NCBI GenBank assembly: GCA_958450365.1
Contig: CAUEEP010000742.1
Coordinates: 3,330,501-3,394,500 of the forward strand
Origin: Mesorhabditis belari
Taxonomy: Eukaryota > Nematoda > Chromadorea > Rhabditida > Rhabditidae
DNA: 64,000 bases
Direction of reading: 5' to 3'
Shown here: positions 10,469-22,145 of the stretch, piece by piece
Position numbering within the stretch: position 1 is the stretch's first letter
Layout: the number at the start of each line of letters is the position of its first letter
The notes under the pieces: generated by a model
Seen by the model: the letters and a program-made list of their open reading frames with translations, nothing else
Database searches by the model: none
What the model was told of the DNA's origin: nothing
Program-made: the position numbers and the translations under genes

Positions 10469-12763
10469 TCAATATCCTCGTGTTGGATCGTTTCTAAAGC
10501 GCTCACTTGCATCCCATGCGTAGAGAAATGTGTTCAATAAAGTTCCGCTCTAAAAATTTTGAGAATTTATAAGAAATCTTCATTCATTTGACAGATTCAT
10601 AAGAGAATTTGACTAAAGTTTTGCTAATCTTAGCTTTCAAGAAGAAAATTAAACTAGAATTCTTGTTTAGCCTCTTCCTAGAGCCGTAAATTAGGCTACG
10701 TCTAGATCTGGAAAGTTTGTGCCCAAAAGTCAGTCAAAGAAAACGATTTTGTTCTCTCTCTGCTCTCTTTGTTTGATTCTCTTCATTCATTTGACAGATT
10801 CATAAGAGAACTTGACTAAAGTTTGGCTAATTTTAGCTTTCCAGAAGCTTTCCAGAGCTGCAGAGCTTTCCAGAAGCTTTCCAGAGCTGCAGAGCTTTCC
10901 AGAAGCTTTCCTGAGCTGCAGAGCTTTCCAGAGCTTTCCAGAAGCTTTCCAGAGCTTTCCAGAAGCTTTCCAGAGCTTTCCAGAAGCTTTCCAGAAGCTT
11001 TCCAGAGCTTTCCAGAGCTTTCCAGAAGAAAATTCAACTAGAATTCTTCGGAGTAAGTCAGCAGAACGAATGCTTGTTAGCAAAATGCTTTTTAAAATCT
11101 TTTTTATAAAATCTAAAAGTTTATTAACATTATCGTAAAGATTTTACGGTAATTTTACAGTTTTAACAATAAAACAAACCGTTGTAAACAACCATTGAGC
11201 CACAAAAGTTGATTGGAATAGAGCAACGATGAGAAAAATCAGCGATAAGCCATAGCAAAGAGTGGCTAGAGTAGAGAAAAGACGCTCCTTTAAAGAAAAG
11301 AATAAGTTGCTTTTGATAATGATTATAGAATTAGAATCGTTTCATAAAAATAGGATCTGATTGGCTTTTTGGCTTCAGATTGGCTTTTGATTGGCTTTTG
11401 ATTCTTTTGAACTTTCAAAGCTTCAAGTCAAGCTTCAAGCCAAGCTCTCAAGCCAAGCTCTCAAGTCAAGCTTCAAGTCAAGCTCTCAAGCCAAGCTCTC
11501 AAGCCAAGCTCTCAAGCCAAGCTCTCAAGCCAAGCTCTCAAGTCAAGCTCTCAAGTCAAGCTCTCAAGCCAAGCTCTCAAGTCAAGCTCTCAAGTCAAGC
11601 TCTCAAGTCAAGCTTCAAGTCAAGCTTCAAGTCAATCTCAAGCTTTGTTTATCTCCTTGAAATCCTTTCTTTAAACTATTTTTGTCTGCTTAAAACAAAA
11701 AATCCTTTAAAAATAACAAAACCGCCTCAGTTGAGGCTTTCGAAATTGAATCTAATACTACTATTGCTGGATTTTAAGCTTATCTTTCTATTACTCTTTC
11801 AATCACCAACCATCAGATGAAAGTTATACTTATAATACGCTTGTGTAACGCCGAAAAAGTCGAAAATAACCATCACCACCGTGAGCACACAAAAGAAAAC
11901 GTTCACGCAAACGATCTAATTTTTCTTTTTCTTTCAATTTCTATTAAGTAATTTACCGAAAAGATTTGAGAAAACGAATGAAAATAGCTGGTGCATTCGT
12001 GGAAAAGATCGTTCGGGAAACAGTAGGCATTCGAGAGAGCACAGAAGATCCCAACAATCTGGAATTTGAGGCATGCAAATCAAATAGAGGAATGTGGTAA
12101 GAGATCAAGAGTCTGTTCAAGAATCAAGACGCAAGAGCTGTTTAGGGTTAGGCCAAGATCCAGCCAGAGCTGTTTAGGATTAGGCTAAGATCCAGCCAGA
12201 GCTGTTTAAGGTTAGGCCAAGATCCAGCCAGAGCTGTTTAGGGTTAGGCTAAGATCCAGCCAGAGCTGTTTAAGGTTAGGCCAAGATCCAGCCAGAGCTG
12301 TTTAAGGTTAGGGCAATATCCAGCCTAGGGACTAAACCAGAAATTCCAGAGTTTTGACTTAGCCTAAACCACTCGACTTTAATCAGAGCTAGTGGTATAG
12401 CTTCAAGACTTCAATCAGAGCTCCTCGTTGAGGAGTGATCTGTGGAGGCTAGAAAGCTTGACCTGATCAACCTGATGATCCTAAAGTAAGGCAAGTTTAA
12501 AGTCAAGTAAAGTAAAGCAAGTCTAAAATCAACGTCAACATCAAGTCAACGTTGGATCAGAACCAGATAAGCCAAATCCTAGACTTTCTTGATTCGATTT
12601 GTTTCATGACTTTTTCAAAAGGTTATTCGATTTGATATTGAGGAAAAGAGTCTTAAAATACTTTATTTTCACTTACAATTTGACACAATCGAAGTACATT
12701 TCGTCGCTCTTCGAAAAATCCTCGATTCACCATAAGTGGTGGTCCGGAATGATTGTGATTCAT
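10469..12763 (-). CDS. Four-helix MARVEL-type membrane protein
   Basis: Five exons on the minus strand: 12763-12677, 12058-11957, 11915-11839, 11309-11180 and 10549-10469. All introns are GT-AG and in phase; total 158 residues. A short cytosolic start is followed by helix 1 (about 24-43, VLRLCQIIVGIFCALSNAY), an extracellular loop with two Cys, helix 2 (about 60-84), helix 3 (about 98-122, TLATLCYGLSLIFLIVAL) and helix 4 running into LYAWDASERFR near the C-terminus. The Leu-Arg-x-x-Gln start of helix 1 and the Tyr-Ala-Trp-Asp end of helix 4 are what I expect of the MARVEL family (membrane apposition, vesicle cargo). The exons were too short to stand out as ORFs. Introns 1 and 3 are filled with minisatellites (12120-12330, 11410-11645). 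The fold call is inference; the gene model itself is strong. Confidence 0.75.
10564..11050. repeat. Duplicated segment, one copy expanded by a minisatellite
   Basis: A stretch with cattcatttgacagattcat occurs at 10573-10665 and again from 10785. In the second copy the word agctttcaagaag has grown into about 190 bp of agctttccag/agctgcag units (10838-11027) before the shared end actagaattctt. The open frames here are repeat translation. The DNA lies within an intron of the MARVEL gene. Confidence 0.8.
11410..11645. repeat. 13-bp minisatellite (aagccaagctctc)n
   Basis: About 17 units of caagctctcaagc with aagtcaagcttc variants, lying inside MARVEL intron 3 (11310-11838). The 146-codon frame across it is not a gene. 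Confidence 0.9.
12120..12330. repeat. 32-bp minisatellite
   Basis: About six and a half units of gagctgtttaaggttaggcc plus aagatccagcca, inside MARVEL intron 1. One TTAGG-containing half resembles the telomere-like words elsewhere, but the unit as a whole does not. Confidence 0.9.
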
Positions 12764-12889
12764 TTTCTGCTTTTATTTTTTCGCCTTTCTAAAATCTCAT
12801 TCAAAAAATGATTTTAAAAAGAAATTTGAATACTTTTGTTAATAAGAAAGTGAAATTTTATTAAAGATAAAGAAAATGAAAGTAAATGA

Positions 12890-13746
12890 AAGTAAAATCA
12901 ATTAAAACCCAATTAAAAAGCAATTGAAATGAATAAAATGAATGAAATGAATAAAATGAATAAAATGAAGAAAATGAATGAAATGAAAGAAAAGATCGCG
13001 ATCAACTAGTCGATATCGTGGATAACTGGTAGATTTGGGGAATTGAGTGCAAAAGAGAACTGGATAGGGGAAAAATTGGAATGATTGAGGATGTGAGTCG
13101 ACTAGACTCACACTAAACAACACCACTTTCCGAGAAATTCCTTCAAACAAAACATTGAATAGCTTTCAAGAAAAGAAACAAACTATTTGACTATTAGAGT
13201 TTTTTTTTCAGAGAAAAATTGAATTCAAATTGAAAAACTAAGCTTTAACCCTACATAGAGAGTAACTATTGAAAAGAAAAGGATAATTGATTCTATCAAC
13301 AACAACAACAACACTCACACACTTACACACTCCACTTTTTCACAATTGAGGAAAATTCGTCTATGAAATCGCGTGTGAAATAGGAATTATTTGAACTATT
13401 TGTAAAGCTGATTTCTTTCTTGAAAAGATTTTGATTTTTAAGTAAATGAAAGTAAATGAAAGTAAATGAAAGTAAATGAAAGTAAATGAAAGTAAATGAG
13501 AGTAAATGAAAGTAAATGAGAGTAAATGAAAGTAAAAGCAATTAAAAAGCAATTAAAAAGCAATTAAAAAGCAATTGAAATGAATGAAATGAAAGAAATG
13601 AAAGAAAAGATCGCGATCAACTAGTCGATATCGTGGATAACTGGTAGATTTGGTGAAATTCGTCTATGAAATTGCGTGTGAAATCGGAATTATTTGAACT
13701 ATATTTGTAAAGCTGATTTCTTTCATGAAAAGATTTTGATTTTTAA
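12890..13746. repeat. Direct duplications with gaaatgaat and gaaagtaaat arrays
   Basis: Two segments occur twice in direct order: gatcgcgatcaactagtcga onward (about 12993-13045 and 13606-13655) and attcgtctatgaaat onward (about 13355-13441 and 13660-13746). Each duplicate is joined to a short repeat array (12905-12985, 13440-13600). No gene was found; frames here read Phe/His/Leu/Ser repeats. Confidence 0.75.
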
Positions 13747-14189
13747 GTGTAAGTAACTTGGTTTAAAATTTAGATTTAAAATCGGATAAATCAGAGATTT
13801 GTGGAAGGAAGATGTCGACAAAAAAACGCCAAAAAAACGGCTTCTCGTGTTTTCTTTTCTTCCTTTTGGAAAAAAGGCAAGTTGATATGCCCGGGAAATG
13901 AGTCAGACCCGATTAGAAAAGAAGAATATTGATTGATCGACGAGAAATATTGATAGTAATATTTAGGACAACGAAGTTCAATGTTTTTTTTTAAATGAAG
14001 TCAATAAATTCTGCTCTAATAAAGTATTTTATTCTGTTTCTGGAATAGATTCTTTAGCTCTAGAAATCTTGAAACAGTAATTTTGAATTTAGTAAGCAGT
14101 AAAGAAACGGAAAGATCTTGATATTTTGTCAAATTTGGACAATTTTGAGAGCTCAAGACTGACTTTTGAATAAAACAAGGGTGATTTTG
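13747..14189. other. Unique AT-rich DNA, no gene seen
   Basis: I found no splice-consistent coding exon, RNA gene or clear repeat in this stretch on either strand. Confidence 0.3.
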
Positions 14190-14585
14190 AAACAAGAACA
14201 AGAAAATGAACATGAACAAGAACATGAACATGAACATGAATATGAACAAGAACAAGAACAAGAACAAGGAAATGAACATGAACAAGAACATGAACAAGAA
14301 CAAGTACAAGAACATGAACAAGAACAAGTACAAGAACAAGTACAAGTACAAGTACAAGAACAAGAACATGAACAAGAGCAAGTACAAGAACAAGTACAAG
14401 AACAAGTACAAGTACAAGTACAAGAACAAGAACAAGAATAAGAACAAGAACAAGTACAAGTACAAGAACATGAACAAGAGCAAGTACAAGAACAAGAACA
14501 AGAACAAGTACAAGAACAAGAACAAGAACAGTAAGAACAAGAACATCAACATCAACATCAACATCAACATCAACATCAACAAGAA
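14190..14585. repeat. (gaacaa/gaacat/gtacaa)n hexanucleotide repeat
   Basis: About 60 six-base units, ending in an aacatc array (14540-14580). Plus frames read Glu-Gln or Asn-Lys dipeptides and the minus frame reads Phe-Leu repeats. All are open because the unit has no stop, so none is accepted as a gene. Confidence 0.9.
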
Positions 14586-15640
14586 ACAGAGAAGTCGGAT
14601 CAAGATTTACAAAAAGCTTGCACGAATCGAATCACTTTCATCGAAAAGTGCGCATTAATGATTGGCGGCAGGATGAAGCTAATTGAATGTTTCGAGAAAG
14701 GGGAAAAGTGGGATGAAGGGAATGAAGGGAATGAAGGGGAGATGTGTGAGAAGATCTCCTCTTCAGCAATCTCTCCGAAAAGAGTTGTCGCTAGCTCTTT
14801 CTACCCTTTACAACTCGCTAACATTCCCTGCCCATTTCCCCGGCTACTTTATGCATGACCACACCGGCTACTCCACCCTCCCGTTCTTCTCTTTCTTTCC
14901 ATCAAATGAGCGCTGCCTTCCAGCATTGCACGAATCACGAATTCTCATCCGTGCAAAATCATTCAGTCATCACTACTATACAACAAGAGTAAGCGAGCCT
15001 TGTCTCTGGCATTCGAGAACCTTTCGAGAACATTCGAGAAGTAAATCCACAACCTCTAACATACGAAAATGAAAATAGGCCAGAAATAAGCCAGAAATAA
15101 GCCAGAAATAGTGTGCTTACGTTTTTAATCATAAAAAGTACACAGTTTTAATCCAAAATCCGGTCAAACAATGGTTTTAGTAAAATAAGAGCCATTGAAA
15201 TTGGAAATTAACTGATTGTTTTCAATTCTTTTGATTCAATTCGATAAAAGCGGCTCCTTATCAAATTGTGCTTTGAGCTTCAAAGCCAAATTTTCAAAAA
15301 CATTTCTTTTTTCAGTGAGATTTTCGAATATCTCAAATGTTTATTTAAAAATTATTATTATTTACAATTATTTATATTTAATTATTCAAAAAAAAAACTA
15401 CAATTCACAGAACAATTCCCCGGGCTTCACGTTTCAAACAATTTTAAAAATAGTAATTGATTCAAATTTTCTCTTTCTTCTTTTTTCAAGTCTAGCTTGA
15501 GTTTAGCGAAATGTCTGGTTGATCTAGAAGTTGATCTATTCTTCTGGAAACTTTGTAGCAAATAATTTGAGTGAAATTTTGAGGATTACTTTCAAATTCC
15601 TCACTCTTTTTAACGCTAAGAGAATTTTTCTTGGTTGTTC
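14586..15640. other. Mixed unique DNA, no accepted gene
   Basis: A comparatively GC-rich stretch (14750-15010) lies between the hexanucleotide repeat and AT-rich DNA. An open frame at 14683-15072 has no recognisable protein features and begins in a ggaatgaa repeat. A short gccagaaataa triplication lies near 15078-15108. Confidence 0.3.
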
Positions 15641-15652
15641 TTATAAAATTGC

Positions 15653-15985
<333 letters not shown>

Positions 15986-16104
15986 CTCACCATCCCATTC
16001 ATCAACCATTAATCGGCACTCGTGCAAACGAACGGCTGATAGGAATCGGATAAGCTCGCGTAATTATTTGAACGTTGAAGCCAATCTAAAAAGTGGATAA
16101 CTTT

Positions 16105-16224
16105 TATTCCACTTCACTCTCGAGTCTCCACCAATCGTCACTGTCCGATCCATCACGTTGTCGGTCACATTTCAGATAAATCGAATTCGAGCAGTTGTTA
16201 ATCACTTCTACTTTCACAATCATT
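16105..16224 (-). CDS. Possible small protein or first exon, 39 codons
   Basis: A minus-strand frame starts MIVKVEVINNCSNSIYLKC and ends with Asp/Trp/Glu-rich residues and a TAA. Codon use looks protein-like, unlike the repeats around it. It may be complete or the first exon of an unseen gene. I do not recognise it and cannot confirm expression. Confidence 0.3.
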
Positions 16225-16802
16225 TTGTTGAGAGCTTTTAAATCGATTCGATGATATCAAGAATTCTATTATAGTATCCGAAGAAGCCGGAGAGCCGTTG
16301 AGACAGCCAGAGAAGAAGTAAACTTTGACAAAACATTCTCGAGTTTAACCGTAGTTTTTTATAACTTTCTACTTTGCAAAATTCATAATTGTTTTAGTTA
16401 TCTTATCCGAAATGCTTTATACAAAATTGACTTTAACAAATATTCTTTTCTTAGATACAAACACTGATTTTCACCTTATTTTTTAAAATTATCCTTTTAG
16501 AATAATTTAAAAAAGGTAAAAAAGGATTTTTTTTGAAGGAAATGATTCAATGACTCATAGTGAAGTCAAAATATTCAATTCAAAATATTCAATTCAAAGT
16601 ATTCAATTCAAAATACTCATCTTCAATGACTCATAGCGAACCGATTCGCGGCTCAGACTGTCTCAGTCATCTTGCTTACAAATGATAGCGTTTAAAGAAG
16701 GGCAGAAAAAGCATTTTTTGAAATATTTGAAAAAATTTTGACTTATTGCCTTTAATTTTTTAAATTTCTATTTCTATTTGTGCAAATTTTTTGAGAGCAA
16801 AA

Positions 16803-18832
16803 ATGCGAGCTCTTCTTCTTTTCATTGTTTTTCTTGGTGTCTCCCAGGCGGTTACTTGTTGGATTGGATCAACGAATGGAGTCTCGCCACCAGAAAATGT
16901 GTGTTAAAAACTTTCTATATATGATTTTCTATATAAAAGTGTTTTATTAACAAGAATGCTATTTTAGAGGAGCAGCATTGAGTGCTCGGGCGATTGTAAA
17001 TACTGCGCGAAAGGGGTTCTCGTTTTGGCGGTGAGTTTTCGCTAAATTCTTTAAGTCTAGAATTTATTTTTAATTGTTCTATAAGTCTAAATTTTTATGT
17101 AATTTCTTATTTCTATAAATGTTTATTGTAGAATTCGGTTGGATACGCGACATGGGGTTGTGGTTGTGGTGGTGGAGTAAACGATATTGCTACTGAATTT
17201 GGTGCTACATGCACAGTAAGTTTTGTTTTAAAAGCTTTATTATATTATAAAGTTTATTATAAAGTTTATTATAAAGTTTATTATAAAGGTTATTATAAGG
17301 TTTATTATAAGGTTTATTATAAAGTTAAACTCTTCTTTTTATAACTTCAAAGTATCTGAGTTAATTTAAACGAAATTCTTCTTTTTTAAGCAGTTTTTAT
17401 TAGGCCCATGCATGCGGATTTTAATTAAAAAGTTCTAAAATATTTTAAAATTGATTTAAAACTTTAATCCACTTATTATTTATAACTTTAATTGTATGAT
17501 TTTACAAGCTAATGATCAATAAAATGTAGAGAGAGAGAAGGAAACAAATTTAGAGAGGGAGGGGACCAAATCTGAGAGATCAGGAGCTAAATTTAGAGAG
17601 GGAAGGGACCAAATTTAGAGAGATAAGGAGCCAAATTTAGAGAAATAAGGAGCCAAATTTGTAGAGATAAGGAACCAAATTTGTAGAGAGAAGGAAACAA
17701 ATTTGGAGAGGGAGGGGACCAAATCTGAGAGATCAGGAGTCAAATTTAGAGAGGGAAGGGACCAAATTTAGAGAGATAAGGAACCAAATTTAGAGAGATA
17801 AGAAACCAAATTTAGAGAGATAAGGGGCAAAATTTAGAGAAATACAAGTTTTCAAAGCTAATGATCAATAAAATGTAGATCTTCTTCAATTTTTTAACGC
17901 AAATCGTCGTCATCAATGGAGTCAACCATATTCTTCGTCATTTAGATCCTCGTTACCATTGCGAAATTTTTTAAACCATCAGCCACACTCATTTTCAAAT
18001 ATAATGTCTGATTCAAAGACAGAAGCAAGCGTTTTATGACATTCAACAGCGTTCTTTCCTTACTTGAAGTCGTAGAGTATACACAGACGCGATACTTGAG
18101 GCCCTCCATCTTTAATGGATATGAAGCACCATTAGCCCACCAACCGCTACAAACGTAGCTCTAATCTAAAAAGTATTAAAGCAAAAAATAACAATTGAAA
18201 AGCAATAGAAACTAGTTAAATATGGCTAAAAAATGGAAAAAGAATTAGCTAAAAATGTTGAAAATATGATAAGATACAAGTTTTCAAAGTTTATCCCCAT
18301 TTCTTATGCATGTACAGTACTGGACAATGAAATATTATATTTGAAAAAAGATCGTCCCGTTCGCACGTCTATAACTTCCTTGTCTTTTTAGTTTAAACTA
18401 TTAATGTTATACATTTTCTGAAAGCTCTTTTCAAGGGCTACACAATGGTAATACTAATATTTAAAAATACGGTAAAGACAAGGGAGTTACAGACGCGCGA
18501 AAGTGACGATCTTTTTTCAAATATGATATTTAATTGTCCAGTAGTGTACCTAATATTTCTATCTCCGCATTGAAAAGAGTGAAGACTTATGCAAAAAAAT
18601 TCTAAACCTAAATCAATTGTTATAATTTTCTGCACAAATTATTCAATAAAGATTTGTTTAGAAAAAAGGCAAAACGGAAAGAAGCACTGGAGCGGATGGC
18701 AAGGAAACGATGTATTGCTGCAAAGGGGACAAATGTAACTCGGCGAATCAAAAGATTTCCTTCTACACAATCATCACCATTGCTTTTATTGCCTTTCTTT
18801 CGTTAGCACCGAATAAAGCACAGATTTCCTAA
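16803..18832 (+). CDS. Ly6/uPAR-type (three-finger) GPI-anchored protein
   Basis: Four exons, 16803-16898, 16968-17030, 17132-17215 and 18662-18832, are all in phase 0 with GT-AG introns and give 137 residues. Residues 1-17 are a typical signal peptide (MRALLLFIVFLGVSQAV) ahead of the first Cys. The mature part has ten or more cysteines, with CSGDCKYC, WGCGCGGG and the diagnostic ending YCCKGDKCN. A hydrophobic C-terminal segment (FYTIITIAFIAFLSLA) fits a GPI-attachment signal. This matches secreted or membrane-anchored Ly6-like nematode proteins of the odr-2/hot group in general form; which member is not clear. Intron 3 is 1.45 kb and carries a minisatellite, a mariner fossil and a MITE. Confidence 0.8.
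17530..17850. repeat. 22-bp minisatellite in the Ly6-gene intron
   Basis: About 14 units of aaatttagagagataaggaacc with gggaagggacc and gagatcaggag variants. Confidence 0.9.
17880..18135 (-). pseudogene. mariner transposase N-terminal fossil
   Basis: Read on the minus strand, WFKKFRNGNEDLNDEE is followed, after a stop and a frame change, by SIDDDDLR. These are the hallmark end of the mariner helix-turn-helix region and the start of the linker. Upstream residues (ECHKTLASVFESD) contain further stops. No termini or DDE domain were found. It lies in intron 3 of the Ly6-like gene. Confidence 0.6.
18315..18546. mobile_element. MITE with about 70-bp TIRs and TA target duplication
   Basis: The left end cagtactggacaatgaaata and the right end are inverted copies, with the match extending through gaaaaaagatcgtc. 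TA flanks both ends (18313-18314, 18547-18548). The CAGT-type tip and TA target suggest cross-mobilisation by a Tc1/mariner element. No coding capacity. Confidence 0.8.
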
Positions 18833-18984
18833 GCTATGCTCATTAAAGTATGACCAATTTGAAGGTATCTTATGTTTGATACTTTTGTGTTATCTAGGGA
18901 AATGCCAAAACTTTTCTGACTTAAAAAAAACATCTTTTCACCACGCACTCATTTTCATACTCATATTTGCACATTTTTAACTGT

Positions 18985-19125
18985 TAAAGAGATCTTTATG
19001 GGTTTCCTGAAAGCTAAAAGTTCTTGATGTCTTTGAGAATGATATCAAAAGTGCTAAGGAGATCTTTATGGGTTTCCTGAAAGCTAAAAGTTCTTGATAT
19101 CTTTGAGAATGATATCAAAACTGTT
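18985..19125. repeat. 68-bp tandem duplication
   Basis: The segment gagatctttatgggtttcct plus aaagctaaaagttcttgat and following bases occurs twice in a row with two or three differences. Confidence 0.8.
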
Positions 19126-19799
19126 GTGACGCAATATAGCTGTTCAACATTGTACGATAAATCCGATAATGGCGCTGGTTTGCATCCATGAAGCGTCCGA
19201 AGGAAAAGGAGATTTGGAAAGATTTTGAGACTTTGGTGCAACCCGGATATATGGCTTTTCTCTTCCTATCAAATCATAATTTCTGCTTCAACAAATGGTC
19301 TCAAATGGTTTCAACCACTAAAAGTGTTCTTTCGGATAAAGAAACAAAAGATTTGTGAGGTCTCGCTCTGGAAACGAACGCTGTATCACTCAGTCACGGC
19401 TGCACCGAGTTGAATCCGCAAGGAGGCCGCACATAGGTAACAAAAATAATCGTCTTTAAAACAAAAATTCGAACACTACAAATTTTAAGTTAGGCCCAAA
19501 AATGACCGGAAAAAATAAAATAATCCAAAAACTATCATCTAAAATTTCAGAATTAAAGGCGGCGACTTTGATTTTTTGAAATTTCATACTTCATCGAACC
19601 ATGAAGTGTTAGGTTGAAAGCTGTTGAAGAGCGGCGAAGAAGATTGGATCTGCTGGATGAGCGAGGAAAACGGCTGATTTTTTTTCCCTCGATAAAGGAC
19701 ACGGCCGAGTTATTTCAACTATTTCATTCCTAATCTGCGAAAACCCGTGCTCGTCTCGCAATTGTCTTCCATTACAAGCTTGGGAAGGTTCAGATTCCT

Positions 19800-20276
19800 A
19801 TGACTCGCCGAAGGAAAAGGAGATTTGGAAAGATTTTGAGACTGGTGCAACCCGGATATATGGCTTTTCTCTTCCTATCAAATCATAATTTCTGCTTCAA
19901 CAAATGGTCTCAAATGGTTTCAACCACTAAAAGTGTTCTTTCGGATAAAGAAACAAAAGATTTGGCGTGCAAAGGCAAAGATTCAAAAGCCACAAATTGC
20001 TGCCAAACAGCGATTCTTTGCAATGAACTAGAAAAAGTTGGTGGTTTTGAACAAAGTATACTGGCCCATGCTCTACTCTTACATCTTGGCCCATTTGTCC
20101 ATTGGCATAAACTCATCGGAAATGCATCCGACGAGGGCATTGAGGCAGTTCACAGCAAGCTAGAATCTGAATTTGCTCGAAACAAGACAGGACCACAAGA
20201 AGCGCGACTAATGAACTGGCTCAAGTGGCTCGGTTATGTTGTTCTCCTCAATGATGATGGAAAGGTGACAAGTTAA
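19800..20276 (+). CDS. Unrecognised open frame, probably element-encoded
   Basis: A 158-codon frame reads into GPFVHWHKLIGNASDEGIEA and NWLKWLGYVVLL near its end. The first 55 residues are repeated, out of frame and truncated, about 600 bp upstream (19187-19360), which shows local duplication or rearrangement. It has two Cys pairs but no motif I can name. Its position between the inverted ends suggests an element-encoded protein or a captured gene fragment. An upstream exon is possible, because the frame starts beside a cgccgaagg that is also present in the duplicate. The function is unknown to me. Confidence 0.35.
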   Translation: MTRRRKRRFGKILRLVQPGYMAFLFLSNHNFCFNKWSQMVSTTKSVLSDKETKDLACKGKDSKATNCCQTAILCNELEKVGGFEQSILAHALLLHLGPFVHWHKLIGNASDEGIEAVHSKLESEFARNKTGPQEARLMNWLKWLGYVVLLNDDGKVTS

Positions 20277-20359
20277 TTTCCTCCTTTTTGCTTAATATTC
20301 AATTGTGATTCTTTTTTTGTCTAATTCATTCTTATAAATAGAATAAATTTATAATAAAT

Positions 20360-21590
20360 AAGTCTTGATAAACGCTGTGTTCAATAATATTCAAATCGGG
20401 GCTTTATGGAGAAGCTGAAACGAGTTTAACACGATTCGCGCGGAACCATTCGGGTAGTCGAGCTCTTCCTCCATTGGCAAGTCGAACAGTGCGGCCCATA
20501 AGCAACTGACTCTTGTGGCAGGGAGCATTATCCTGGTAGAGGAGCCATCCTTGTCCCCATTTTGGCGGTCGCAAAGGAAGAAATTTGTTCTCCAGGATCG
20601 TCTTGTAGCGCTGAGCATCAAAAGTCGAGTTGAGAAGGACCAATGGACCCGGTGAACTTCTTGCCATAGCTCCTAAAAAACAAGATTAATATACACCACA
20701 AGAGAAAGTTTCTTACCCCATACCATGACCGCTTTGCCACCAAATTTCACCGTCGGACGCAAGTATTTAGAGCTGAATCGTTGTCCCACAGGTCTCCGAG
20801 CCAAATGGTTCCCATCCGGTTGAAAAAAAAATTGACTTTTTGACTCATCAGTGAAAATAACATTTGCCCAATCGTTGGCGGTCCAACTTGCGTACTTTTT
20901 CGCAAACTGCAACCTGAGTTTTCGGTGCCTGGCGACCATTAGGGGTTTCTTGGCAGCTCTTCTAGTCACCAATCCAGTTCGAATCAAACGACGTCTAACA
21001 GTTTTTCGTGAGATAACCTTATTTGAAAGATTCTTGATAAAAGCCACGCCGTCGGTTGCTGTCTTTTTCGGCTCTTCTCGATGATCCAAAATGAGTTTAC
21101 GATCCTCCCTTGGAGTTGTAACCAGTGGGCGGCCTGTTTTGAGCCTTCGATGAAGGTTTCCAGTAGCATTTGCGTTGTGTGTGATGCGTTCAACTGTCCT
21201 CGTACCGCATTTGAATTTTTCCACGATGTCTTTTTCTTTCTCTCCTCTATTTCTTGCTTCTATAATTGCTTTTTTTGTCTGGTGTTGATAAATACGCTCC
21301 AGGCATCTGAAAAAAATTTGAAAAATTACAAAAGTATAGGCACACACAAAAAAATAGAGAAAAAAACGAGTATTGTAGTAAGCCGCCAAGACTTTTGTCC
21401 ATTGTTTTTGTGACCTTTTTGTTGTTTAAAATAAACTTTCGAGTTCAATGCTTGGTCATAGCTAAAAGTAGAGTAAAAATGCTCAAAAATACTTGTGACA
21501 ACTTTTTTATAGCCTCTCGGAAAGGTTCCTAAATTTGCGTTTGAAAGTTGCCACCCAGGAGCCGCCAAGACTTTTGCCCATGACTGTATA
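20360..21590 (-). pseudogene. Decayed Tc1-like transposase with an intron, 5'-end IR/DR present
   Basis: The minus frame 21389-20673 carries the paired-like HTH (GEKEKDIVEKFKCGTRTVER), GRPLVTTPRED and first catalytic Asp FTDESKS. A 50-bp GT-AG intron (about 20717-20669) joins it to a second part with YQDNAPCHKS (second Asp). A TAA stop interrupts just before SPDLNIIEH, so the catalytic Glu is beyond the stop. Two direct copies of gccgccaagacttttg (about 21384 and 21563) form an IR/DR-type right end beside tgactgta. The left end is missing. The element is inactive in cis. Confidence 0.75.
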
Positions 21591-22145
21591 ACATCAAAGG
21601 TGCGCGCGGGCGATATAACCGCGCACTTCTAAAAAACTAAGGTTTCAGAGCTCGCGTTTCCATTGAACAAAACACAAAATTAAAAAACAGCTCCCGACTA
21701 ACTTTTTGCGTAGAATTCGGAAATTTGCTTTTTGAGCCTAGTTTATCAGCTAGATTTTCGTGAAAAAAAATTATTTTGACTTTTCGGGGCAGAATATTGA
21801 AAAAATTTCATGGGAAAATAGAATTCCACAAAAACTCAATTCAGTATTCTAAAACAGCGTGATAAGAGGTATTGAATGACATATAACTATTGAATTATAG
21901 CTATTGAATTATAGCTATATAGCATATAGCTATTGGATGACATGGTTCGATGGTTTATAGTTCGATGAAATATGAAATTTCACTAACATCAAAGTCGCCG
22001 CCTTTAATTCTGAAATTTTGGATGATAGTTTTTGGATTATCCATATATTTTTGGATTTTATTTTTTCCGTTCATTTTTGGGCCTAACTTAAAATTTGTAG
22101 TGTTCGGAACTTTTGATTTAAAGAAACAAAAAATTTACATTGGGT

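Larger units (their letters stand above)
19445..22130. mobile_element. 2.7-kb element with about 150-bp inverted ends and a nested Tc1-like copy
   Basis: The left segment (about 19460-19610, with aattttaagttaggcccaaa and aattaaaggcggcgactttg) reappears inverted at about 21960-22120. Inside are the 158-codon frame at 19800 and a decayed Tc1-like element (20360-21590). A further direct duplication links 19190-19360 to 19802-19968. Family unknown. The inverted ends could also be two solo copies of a shorter repeat. Confidence 0.5.

Noticed and set aside
14016..14658. Open frames of 150-195 codons (Glu-Gln, Asn-Lys and Phe-Leu repeats)
   Set aside because: All arise from one hexanucleotide repeat that has no stop in any frame; there are no flanking exons or domains.
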